Source: Vallitaleaceae bacterium
Lineage (GTDB): Bacteria > Bacillota > Clostridia > Lachnospirales > Vallitaleaceae
Assembly: GCA_028277605.1 (NCBI GenBank)
Contig: JANQFZ010000046.1
Span: forward strand, 124,001 to 188,000
Direction: 5' to 3'
Length of the DNA: 64,000 nt
Below are positions 19,801-26,831 of the stretch, piece after piece (position 1 is the first letter of the stretch; each line of letters starts with the position of its first letter). The translations under genes and the position numbers were made by a program. The notes beneath the pieces are model-generated. The model saw only the letters and a list, made by a program, of their open reading frames with translations, had not been told where the DNA came from and searched no databases.

Positions 19801-21246
19801 CTCAGTTTTGATTTGCTCCATTCTTTTTTCGTTTCCTAGTACCTCAGTCTCTAATCCTTTTTTCTCTAACTCAGTGTCTGAAATGATTTGATTCTTGCTA
19901 TGCATCTGTTTCTTTAATCTACCAAGGCTTTCTTTCTCCCTATCACTTTGTGCTATTACACTATCTTTTTCTTTCCCATATTTCTCAAGCATGTCCAAGT
20001 AAACACCATGTATATATGACATCGTTTCATCAATTTTACTTCTTATTTCAGTTTCTTCAATGCTTTGTTCTACTGTGGACAGTTGCTCTTTAAGACTCAT
20101 GATTTTTTGATTATGTAAATCCTGTTTATTCGACAGTTGGCTGATTTCAATATTCTGTATACGCATGTCCGTTTCTTTCAGATACTGAGTAGTATCCGAA
20201 TGCTCTTTTTTAAATTCATTAAGCTGACTCTTGAGTCTATTTCGCTCCTGATCTAAATCTAAAATATCTAATGACTTTAATTTATGATCATAACAATTCT
20301 TATCATCTTCATAGACTTGTTGCTCTTGCTCAATATTGATTTTTTCTATGTCTTCTATATCTATCATTTCTAAGATATATTTGTTGAATGCTTTTGCATC
20401 CATCCTAACCTTGTCATATTCTTTGCCAGAAATATGTAATTTACTGTATTCTTGGACATAGATATCCACCTTTTCCTTTATGGATTTAAACTGTTCTATT
20501 TCCTCAAGCAATCTTTTATTCTGCTTAAAGTGCTCCCTTTGTTTTTCAAATGTTTGTGCAAAATTCATTTTTTGATTACCTTGAAGAGCATCTTCTACTG
20601 TTGGAATTAATAAATTATTCACTAGCTGGTCAGTTGTTTTACAATGATTGAAGAATGCTTCTATGGCACCTTCTGAACTGTTTATCATAGCAATTTTATA
20701 CCACTCACTAGGAACAATCTTAAAGTTTTCTTGAATATAATGATGATAGTCCTTACGATTGGTAAAAACCTCGGCTTTAATATGCTGTTGTTTCATCTTT
20801 GAATAATACTCACTAATTTCACCTTTATCAGCAGCTCTCTCTCTAAAGTTTTTGTTCTTGACTACAAAAGGTAGACTATCGATACTATTTTTATCTTCTA
20901 CGCCATAACTGTAAACATATTTATAGGATTTGAGGACATTATTTTCCATAAATAATGACACCGCTGTTAATGCATAGCGTCTAGGCTTTTCATTTAGTAT
21001 CCATTCTATCGCTATATGAGCAGGACTACCGTCAAGTACCAAGGTGTCTTTGATCTTTCGTTCCGCCATATCAGCATGAGGAATGACCGCTTGCAATACC
21101 GTTTGAAGAAAGACCGTTTTTCCTCCACCGTTTTCCAGTAAAAAAATACCATTCTCTCCATCAAATCTAAAAATCTGATCGTTATAGCGCTTGGCATTAT
21201 TTTCGTAGATAACATTGGTCAATCTTATTCTTGAGATGGTTGGCAT
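16822..21246 (-). CDS. jetC: Wadjet SMC-like ATPase JetC (MukB-like)
   Basis: A 1474-residue SMC-superfamily motor. The N-terminal ATPase half has Walker A ENGGGKT (residues 38-44). Long coiled coils fill about 280-560 and 770-1250, with a hinge-like globular region around 570-770. The C-terminal half has the ABC signature WSGGEKWSKN (Ser1340) and Walker B TVILDNPFGKAS (Asp1379), then VTAHAEG as the H-loop. The position after the Walker B Asp, normally a catalytic Glu in SMC proteins, is Asn here. In Wadjet systems JetC with JetA and JetB extrudes DNA loops and presents small circular plasmids to the JetD nuclease. The start codon overlaps the jetB stop (TAATG), so translation is coupled. The length exceeds type I JetC (about 1100), consistent with type II. 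Confidence 0.92.
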   Translation of the reverse strand: MPTISRIRLTNVIYENNAKRYNDQIFRFDGENGIFLLENGGGKTVFLQTVLQAVIPHADMAERKIKDTLVLDGSPAHIAIEWILNEKPRRYALTAVSLFMENNVLKSYKYVYSYGVEDKNSIDSLPFVVKNKNFRERAADKGEISEYYSKMKQQHIKAEVFTNRKDYHHYIQENFKIVPSEWYKIAMINSSEGAIEAFFNHCKTTDQLVNNLLIPTVEDALQGNQKMNFAQTFEKQREHFKQNKRLLEEIEQFKSIKEKVDIYVQEYSKLHISGKEYDKVRMDAKAFNKYILEMIDIEDIEKINIEQEQQVYEDDKNCYDHKLKSLDILDLDQERNRLKSQLNEFKKEHSDTTQYLKETDMRIQNIEISQLSNKQDLHNQKIMSLKEQLSTVEQSIEETEIRSKIDETMSYIHGVYLDMLEKYGKEKDSVIAQSDREKESLGRLKKQMHSKNQIISDTELEKKGLETEVLGNEKRMEQIKTEVYETFSESNSQDYLLKLKGKIKNIEEDLQKSRVRLKEVKMCQEQMDKKIVSHQRNEVKLSEKKIELNTLVNQMIQKQESLIAELEINFFNLNIFDTIYTKEPTIRQSLRDRLEKLNRDFEDALTIERVHSRLADMYGEQPFFAADTYLMKKLRSVSNQVTYVEHGVMYLQNNIHAMGQDINQLFLKYPYWANTIVTTDKEKQKVIKYIKSLQKELTYPVLVVTTTMVQELIKNNGMSNAFVDNTVFPNTWKENLNTDAFNSWKEVIIMGAGEAKAKRLEINEKLQKMRSLNEKVQGYFSDYSYEYYLSKQEEIKLLEGELSALRRSMDDISKEKERLSAESEKINNHINEINEEKPEVAKRIDLINEFIKLSQHKLDKNVKIQELSELLLKYSSESNRLKQELTRQEEILDEVKETLLNLQYTILSIESDELYLKSKDTEFAYSNKDIRILKEDLYTLEVRLHGFEGKAREINLQIDAEKKAFEDVKTRLERKKLNAIYSIELIDVYHPDELVSLETKSKRLAQEQDELQTNINHVDKQLAQLNGKREEKYKPIERIFGGLYQFKEDILTAKQQIEADKLNLEKRKKDLDKRKEKNMSKLKLLITTKHDLELVDAKHQFASITLSNYNKNDFINFEYDKHKVLIRLKQNLEKKELTYRQIRNHIESKRNEYLDFCRDTIKEPKLRETALTGINKNQNYEELLNYQKRMEDILNRSITLAEDDRRESDAELQTFLSHLLTYSKNVINEINDIQYKTKIKVDGTQKQIFIFIIPKWDELEAKEELRKYINRLVADYDKENEHLLEDKEAMRQYIEKKLSVKNLILRMMGDKSIKIKCRKVTNDLKVNQAPMTWESSNKWSGGEKWSKNMTLFLSILNYLAEKKQYMSPSQKRHRTVILDNPFGKASSKHVLDPVFFVAENLGFQMITVTAHAEGQFVTDYFPIVYSGKLRPSSEPDKHIIEITKTLNTVYLKLESPDSLMRFEESEQLSFLETE

Positions 21247-22001
21247 TATTTTTCTCCTTCCGATCTGAATTCCTTATACTCCGTGAATTTGTAGATAACA
21301 TCCATAATACCACGATTGTATTCTACATCCATAAAAAAACGTTGAACAATTATTTTTGTTTTATCGGTTATAGCTAGTTCTTCTTCACCTATTTCTCTTG
21401 CCAACCCTTCTTCTTGCAAAAACTTGGATGCAATATTCATAAAGCTTTTCCTTGATACGGTTCGTGCAGTTTGTCTCTTAACATCTTCTTTTATGATATC
21501 TATAGAATCCCATTGCTTGATAATGCCGTTCCAATTATATTCATATTCCTGCTCCAGCATATCAAGAGCTTCTTGATCCATTTGCTTCAATCCTTCAATT
21601 CTTTCATCTAGTTGTTTCATCCATTCGTCAATGGTTATAAATTCTCTTGTGGCTTGGGTGGTTTGATAACTGTCATAAAACTCCCCAATAAAAATAATGA
21701 CTGCAACATATAGCAGGTATATATCCATATTGGTTGCTCTATTAGGCAAATACTTATCTTTAATCTCTTGATTGGTCATATGATAATCCGAATAAATAGT
21801 ATAAGGAATCAAGTAAATGAAGTTTCCAGCGGATATAATAGTTGTTCCCATGGCCTCAGCAAATTGCATTAATAACCCTCGTACCGATTCTTCAAGATAT
21901 CCCGGTGCTTCATCTCTGCTTATCATACCTTTGGTACTCAGTTCCTGATAAATCATAAATGCTTCCATCATATTTTTTTCATTCATTGGTTTACCTCTCA
22001 T
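21246..22001 (-). CDS. jetB: Wadjet subunit JetB (DUF6063-like, MukE-type)
   Basis: A 251-residue protein without obvious motifs, recognised by its place and character. It is the small, acidic, winged-helix type subunit between the kleisin and the SMC gene, with phrases such as KGMISRDEAPGYLEESVRGLLMQFAEAMGT and SAGNFIYLIPYTIYSDYHMTNQEIKD. I recall this pattern for DUF6063, the JetB of type II Wadjet. MukE-like subunits clamp the kleisin and DNA. Two starts are possible: ATG at 22001 behind AGGA, or ATG at 21986 behind GAGAGG. The 3' end overlaps jetC by one base. Confidence 0.82.
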   Translation of the reverse strand: MRGKPMNEKNMMEAFMIYQELSTKGMISRDEAPGYLEESVRGLLMQFAEAMGTTIISAGNFIYLIPYTIYSDYHMTNQEIKDKYLPNRATNMDIYLLYVAVIIFIGEFYDSYQTTQATREFITIDEWMKQLDERIEGLKQMDQEALDMLEQEYEYNWNGIIKQWDSIDIIKEDVKRQTARTVSRKSFMNIASKFLQEEGLAREIGEEELAITDKTKIIVQRFFMDVEYNRGIMDVIYKFTEYKEFRSEGEK

Positions 22002-22010
22002 CCAATTATC

Positions 22011-23498
22011 CTATGATTTTATTACTAAGCTCAACTCCATATCGGATACTTGAATCCCTTCTATTTGAATGTAATCATTCCCCAACTCAACAACTTTGAG
22101 AACTTTGTTTTCCTCTTTTATCAATTGCATGGCATCTGAAAAGATATGTTCTCCATACGCTTTCACTACATCAACATCAATGGGTGAAAGCTGATGCATT
22201 AAAACCAACATTTCATATACTTCCTTCATTTTAGATAAATCAGGATTCATCTGTACTATCAAACTACTTACCTTTGTAGATTTATTAGCTTGAATATGCT
22301 TATATATATTGGAAAAAACTATTTTAAATACTTTTTTTCTCTCCTCAAGTTCAGCTTTGTTTATAGTCTTAGCAAATTCCAAGAATTCGTTGAGTTTAAG
22401 TGCATTGTCCTTTTTAATAATACGCTGCTTGGCAAACAATGAAATGGGTGTCCATACCTTAGCTTTTCTCATACCCAAAAAGGGTTTAGCGATGAGTTTG
22501 GTTTCCATAAACGGCATGGGTTCACTGATAACCTTGCCTATCACTTCCTGTTTAAAGTTAAAGGAGGATAAACCAACATAATACATAGATTCTCTGGCTG
22601 CTTCTAATGCTTTCGTTTTTAATTCAATACTTTCATCTAACAGTTTTGAATGCAGATTATGGACTTCATTCAATTCCGTATCCACTCTGATAATCGCTTG
22701 ATATGCTTTTAGATCCTTGCTGCTGTGATTCATATCGTGCTCATAATGTTTTTTTGTTTCATGTACAAAGACAGTGATTTCTTCAAACTCCTCATGCTCT
22801 CTTTGTAATCTCGAATTGATGTCTTCTATCAATGACTTATAACGATCATATACATCGGTAGAAATGATATTACATTGCACTTCATGCTTAATTGTTATCA
22901 TCTTATCCCTTATATTATGAACACTAATTCTCATCTCATCAATTTGTCTTAACGCACTGATAAATTCACCTTTTTCTAGTTGTTTACGCAGAATAAGCTG
23001 ACTGATGGATATTTGAAATTCACTAAAATATTCTTTTGAAGCAAAAATTAGCTCAAGCCCTTGCTCATCTAAAGTATAGTATTGAATATTTTTATCTTTA
23101 TCCCAACCGCTGACTTTAAGATAGCCGATTTCTATAAAATCCATTTCACCAGTTTCAAAATTCATGAATTCCCTTCGGTTCCTTCTACCTCCAGACGGTC
23201 TAAGTATTGTGACCATTCGCTTTGCCATATCCTTATAATCTGCATCACTTAAAACAAAGTATTGTTCTGTAGCATCCTTAATAAATTCTGCTAGTTCATG
23301 TATCCCCGATTTTTTTGTCCTTGTTAACATGCATTCAAAGAAAAACAATAAAGTCAGCAACATCATCCCATAATAATCGATGATATTCCCTACACCATCT
23401 CTCTTCTTTTTATTATCCACTTGACTAAATATATCAAAAAGTGCAATTCTACTAACTCTTTCTCGATATCCGGCTATAGACGCTCTATAGTCAATCAT
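22011..23498 (-). CDS. jetA: Wadjet kleisin-like subunit JetA (DUF5716-like, MukF-type)
   Basis: A 495-residue, mostly helical protein. The N-terminal part (IDYRASIAGYRERVSRIALFDIFSQVDNKKKRDGVGNIIDYYG) and a central coiled coil (residues 190-290) resemble the JetA/MukF kleisin that bridges the two JetC heads. I start it at 23498, where AGGGG lies nine bases upstream. That ATG overlaps the jetD stop by eight bases (ATGATTGA), which implies translational coupling; a longer frame from 23519 would lie inside jetD. The type II label rests on recollection of DUF5716 and should be confirmed by profile search. Confidence 0.85.
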   Translation of the reverse strand: MIDYRASIAGYRERVSRIALFDIFSQVDNKKKRDGVGNIIDYYGMMLLTLLFFFECMLTRTKKSGIHELAEFIKDATEQYFVLSDADYKDMAKRMVTILRPSGGRRNRREFMNFETGEMDFIEIGYLKVSGWDKDKNIQYYTLDEQGLELIFASKEYFSEFQISISQLILRKQLEKGEFISALRQIDEMRISVHNIRDKMITIKHEVQCNIISTDVYDRYKSLIEDINSRLQREHEEFEEITVFVHETKKHYEHDMNHSSKDLKAYQAIIRVDTELNEVHNLHSKLLDESIELKTKALEAARESMYYVGLSSFNFKQEVIGKVISEPMPFMETKLIAKPFLGMRKAKVWTPISLFAKQRIIKKDNALKLNEFLEFAKTINKAELEERKKVFKIVFSNIYKHIQANKSTKVSSLIVQMNPDLSKMKEVYEMLVLMHQLSPIDVDVVKAYGEHIFSDAMQLIKEENKVLKVVELGNDYIQIEGIQVSDMELSLVIKS

Positions 23499-24519
23499 AC
23501 TTATTACCCCTATTCTCATCTAATTCCATAATTCGTTCAATCATAGACTTTGATAACATTTCTTGTGGCTGATAGCACCCTTTACTTAACATTTGTTCTA
23601 TATATACGGGGCTTTTATCTGAATTATTTTCCTTTAAACATTCAATAAATGATAAGATTGTATCAGAACTACATGACTGATTGGTTTTTCCCTCAGAGCA
23701 TCCTAAATCAAATAATGCTTTATAAAACTCTTTAGCCAATAGGACACTATACTTATCTTTAATAGTCATATAAATAGATATACCTGCCTTATCTATATCA
23801 CCAAAATAATATAATTCCTGTACTTCTCCAAAAGAATACTGTTTGAAGAACATATCCAGCCCACTTGTTATTTTCCACCCTTGACCATATATAACCGTAT
23901 TGAAATCAGATTTGTCTATCACTTCCATTGCATGAATGAAAGGTGTCTTGTTCTCTACAATTAAATGACGATGAACTCTTCTATCAATGATACGCTTATT
24001 GACTGCATATGCGACTGGGTCAGGTTTTTTGACAATAGTCAGTTGTTCCCATAACCCCAGTCTTATAAGTACCAATTTTCCATTACCGTTTTCAATCCAT
24101 TTTTCATTACCTGTCAGTTCAAATGATAATTCTGGTAATAACTTATCTTTTGGTAAACCATTTCTTCTTACATAATCATCAATTTTATTAATATACGGTT
24201 CATCCTTTTCAAATTCTTCTATCGGCAATCCAAAATAGCTATCTAATGAAATTAGTGAATGGGTATTAAGTATTTTGCTATTGATTGTCTTGGCAAGCTG
24301 CTCCTTAAGTACCTGTCGACTAATTCGATATTTATTTGCTAATGGCTTTCCGTACCCATTATTGCCAGAACCTTTAATTGGAGATAATACATTTTCATTG
24401 ACTAGATTTTTAATCTGTTGATAAAAATCATCATATGTATTGATATCATTAAAGCATCTATATAGTTCTTCTAATGTTATTTTTGTTTTCTTGTATTTTT
24501 GTAAATATGAATATATCAT
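23491..24519 (-). CDS. jetD: Wadjet nuclease JetD (TOPRIM, DUF2220-type)
   Basis: A 342-residue protein with a helical, winged-helix N-terminal half and a C-terminal TOPRIM-like nuclease domain. The hallmark motifs are LIVENKTPF (Glu189) and YYFGDIDKAGISIY with the DxD acids Asp241 and Asp243. These should bind the metal used to cut plasmid DNA once the JetABC motor has stalled on it. It is the first gene of the operon, so the order is D-A-B-C instead of the A-B-C-D of type I systems. An AGAGG site lies about nine bases before the ATG. The catalytic residues look intact, so the nuclease should be active. Confidence 0.9.
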   Translation of the reverse strand: MIYSYLQKYKKTKITLEELYRCFNDINTYDDFYQQIKNLVNENVLSPIKGSGNNGYGKPLANKYRISRQVLKEQLAKTINSKILNTHSLISLDSYFGLPIEEFEKDEPYINKIDDYVRRNGLPKDKLLPELSFELTGNEKWIENGNGKLVLIRLGLWEQLTIVKKPDPVAYAVNKRIIDRRVHRHLIVENKTPFIHAMEVIDKSDFNTVIYGQGWKITSGLDMFFKQYSFGEVQELYYFGDIDKAGISIYMTIKDKYSVLLAKEFYKALFDLGCSEGKTNQSCSSDTILSFIECLKENNSDKSPVYIEQMLSKGCYQPQEMLSKSMIERIMELDENRGNKYD

Positions 24520-24683
24520 TTTTCTTTTAACCTCTGTTACTCTCGAGAATTACCAATAACCAGTTTTATAATTCATTTAAGAGCCTTTCATTGTCTTGAT
24601 TGTATCAAACTCATCTAATAATACCAACAATTACTTATTGCCTAACCAAAAATTTCAATTTACTACCTAAGGTTTCAGAGTTA

Positions 24684-24703
24684 GTTACATTATATCATGT
24701 AAC
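24684..24703 (-). promoter_or_regulatory. Palindromic promoter of the Wadjet operon
   Basis: GTTACAT and ATGTAAC form seven-base inverted arms around six bases. On the minus strand this embeds an extended -10, TGATATAAT (TATAAT at 24694-24689), about 170 bases before jetD. No good -35 is present. A repressor bound to the palindrome would cover the -10. Inference from pattern. The remaining leader (24520-24683) shows no gene. Confidence 0.5.
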
Positions 24704-24775
24704 AGATAGAAGATGGTGTATCTCTTTCTTTTAGTTATCTATTTAAAAAACACTTTAAATTATTTGCATTATAAT

Positions 24776-24809
24776 AGCTACAGTATGAAGAATCTTCACT
24801 ACTGTAGCT
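24776..24809. terminator. Hairpin downstream of degV
   Basis: AGCTACAGTA (24776-24785) pairs perfectly with TACTGTAGCT (24800-24809), and TGAAG/CTTCA extends the stem across small bulges. It lies about 55 bases after the DegV stop on the minus strand. The following sequence is AT-rich without a clean T run, so termination may be partial. Confidence 0.5.
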
Positions 24810-24864
24810 CTGTATCTTTATATGTGCTCTATTTTCTATGACTTTAAGACTGAATAGACTATCC

Positions 24865-25719
24865 TTAAATTCTGTTAAAGAAAAAGATTGATAAGGTACC
24901 AGGACCAGAATGAGAACCGATAACACATCCAACTTGATTAATTATGAATTCTTTAATACCATAGGCTTCTTGTAGCATACCTTTAACCTTTAAAGCAGCT
25001 TCGATGTCATTTGCATGATTAATAGCAACCACCTGCTCTTGGAGTCTATCGCCTCTTTCTCCTACCATAGCTACCATTTTTTGTAAAGCTTTCTTTCGTC
25101 CTCTTACTTTGCCAATAGGTATCAGCTTACCCTCTTGCATATCTAATATAGGCTTAACATTTAATACACTTGCCACAAATGCAGTTGTCTTGGAGACTCT
25201 TCCTCCTCTATATAGATAGTCTATATCACCTACTGTAAAGATGTGCTCAATATGTTTTATGTAAAAATGTATCTTTTCTATAATCTCTTGTTTGGAACTT
25301 CCTGCTTTGGCTAATTCAAGTGCTTTCAAAACAATTAAGCCATAGCCAATTGAGGCTGATTTAGAATCAATCGCTTCTATATTAACCTCTTTGAAATCCT
25401 CTTTCAATTCATTAATGACAACCTGAGCCGTTTGATAGGTTCCTGAAAGCTCTGAAGAAAAAGCAATATAAATATACTCATCTGGCTTATTTATAAGCTG
25501 CCTAAACTTCTCATCAAAAGTTGAATATGGAACTTGAGCCGTTTTAACACTTCCTCCCTGCTTCATGTACGTATACATCTCTTCAGGTTCTATATCAATA
25601 TCATCTCGATATTCTTTTCCCTTCATGATAACTAATAAAGGTAATACTTCTAGATGATGTTGCTCAATCAATTCCATCGGAAGGTCACAAGCACTATCTG
25701 CAATTATCTGTACACCCAT
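24865..25719 (-). CDS. DegV family fatty-acid-binding protein
   Basis: A 284-residue DegV protein. The N-terminal motif IIADSACDLP, the middle DSKSASIGYGLIVLKAL and RGGRVSKTTAF, and the C-terminal GSHSGPGTLSIFF are all in place. DegV proteins bind a fatty acid; in Firmicutes some (FakB) deliver it to the kinase FakA for phosphorylation before membrane lipid synthesis. No FakA gene is visible here. I start at 25719 (MGVQII) because AAAAGGAG is eight bases upstream; the longer frame from 25752 would include that site. It is single-gene and divergent from the BrkB gene. Confidence 0.93.
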   Translation of the reverse strand: MGVQIIADSACDLPMELIEQHHLEVLPLLVIMKGKEYRDDIDIEPEEMYTYMKQGGSVKTAQVPYSTFDEKFRQLINKPDEYIYIAFSSELSGTYQTAQVVINELKEDFKEVNIEAIDSKSASIGYGLIVLKALELAKAGSSKQEIIEKIHFYIKHIEHIFTVGDIDYLYRGGRVSKTTAFVASVLNVKPILDMQEGKLIPIGKVRGRKKALQKMVAMVGERGDRLQEQVVAINHANDIEAALKVKGMLQEAYGIKEFIINQVGCVIGSHSGPGTLSIFFFNRI

Positions 25720-26006
25720 TTCGTCTGCTCCTTTTTTATAGTATATATTCATTACACTTCTAATAATTTACCCAACATAGATCCAAATCATCTATGCACC
25801 TATTATACATCGTTTTGATACCCCATTCAACTTTCCCACCACAATATCGAATTTCAGTTTACTAACACCACACCTTTTTCATACCCATACCTCAAGAAAA
25901 TTATATGAATTAGCACTATTACTGGAAATATATAGAACTATTGGTTATAATAACTAAAGTAACGATTTAATATAATTTAGTATATGGCTAATTGGGAGTG
26001 TAACTC

Positions 26007-26831
26007 ATGAAATATAGATATGCACTGGTTATAGTGGATGTTATTAAAAGAATAAAAGAGGATGATATATCTGCGTGGGCTACTAAGCTTACTTATTATA
26101 TACTCTTATCCATTTTCCCATTTATATTATTTTTTATGGAGCTTTTAAGCTATACACATATCAACAATGATGACGTCATCATACAATTTCAAACCTTTGT
26201 TCCCAAAGAGATTATAAATTTTTTCAACTTTTTGATTACAGATATTCAGACTCATCAAAACACAACTTTGTTTTCTGTAGCTATTCTTATTACCATATGG
26301 TCTGCTTCAAAAGGGATTTTAGCTATTATACATTGTGTGAATAAAGCGTATAGAGAAAAAGAAACACGTTCGTATTTTCATTTAAGAGGCTTATCTTATT
26401 TGTATACCATTGGTTTTGCTGTTGTCTTGGTTATAACCTTTGTTTTGCTGATTTTTGGAAATAATTTGTTAAAGTTTGTTGAGTCATTTATTTATTTACC
26501 AGATTTTTTATTAGGTACGGTTGATTTAGTCCGTATTATAGTGAGCTTGACCTTTTTATTCTTCTTCTTTGTATTATTGTATAATGTAACACCCAATAGA
26601 AAAATATCATTTGTAGAGGTTATCCCTGGCTCACTTTTCGCAACATTAGGCTGGACTTTGATGTCTATATGCTTCTCTTATTACGTGAGTCATATTAGTA
26701 ATCTATCCTATATGTATGGTAGTTTAACAGGTATCATTATCCTGCTAATCTGGCTTTATTTGTGTAGTTTAATTATCATGATAGGTGGAGAGTTAAATGC
26801 GGTTACCCAGCAAAACAAAAAGAGAAACTAG
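26007..26831 (+). CDS. YihY/BrkB family membrane protein
   Basis: A 274-residue inner-membrane protein with six predicted spans. The BrkB/YihY family signature runs through AWATKLTYYILLSIFPFILFF at the first span, WSASKGILAIIHCVNKAY, and YGSLTGIIILLIWLYLCSLIIMIGGELNA at the last. TTGGGAG precedes the ATG by eight bases. Older annotations call such proteins ribonuclease BN, which is incorrect; a transport or envelope role is suspected but unproven. Its stop codon overlaps by four bases the stop of the convergent SpoIID-like gene (CTAG at 26828-26831). Confidence 0.9.
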   Translation: MKYRYALVIVDVIKRIKEDDISAWATKLTYYILLSIFPFILFFMELLSYTHINNDDVIIQFQTFVPKEIINFFNFLITDIQTHQNTTLFSVAILITIWSASKGILAIIHCVNKAYREKETRSYFHLRGLSYLYTIGFAVVLVITFVLLIFGNNLLKFVESFIYLPDFLLGTVDLVRIIVSLTFLFFFFVLLYNVTPNRKISFVEVIPGSLFATLGWTLMSICFSYYVSHISNLSYMYGSLTGIIILLIWLYLCSLIIMIGGELNAVTQQNKKRN

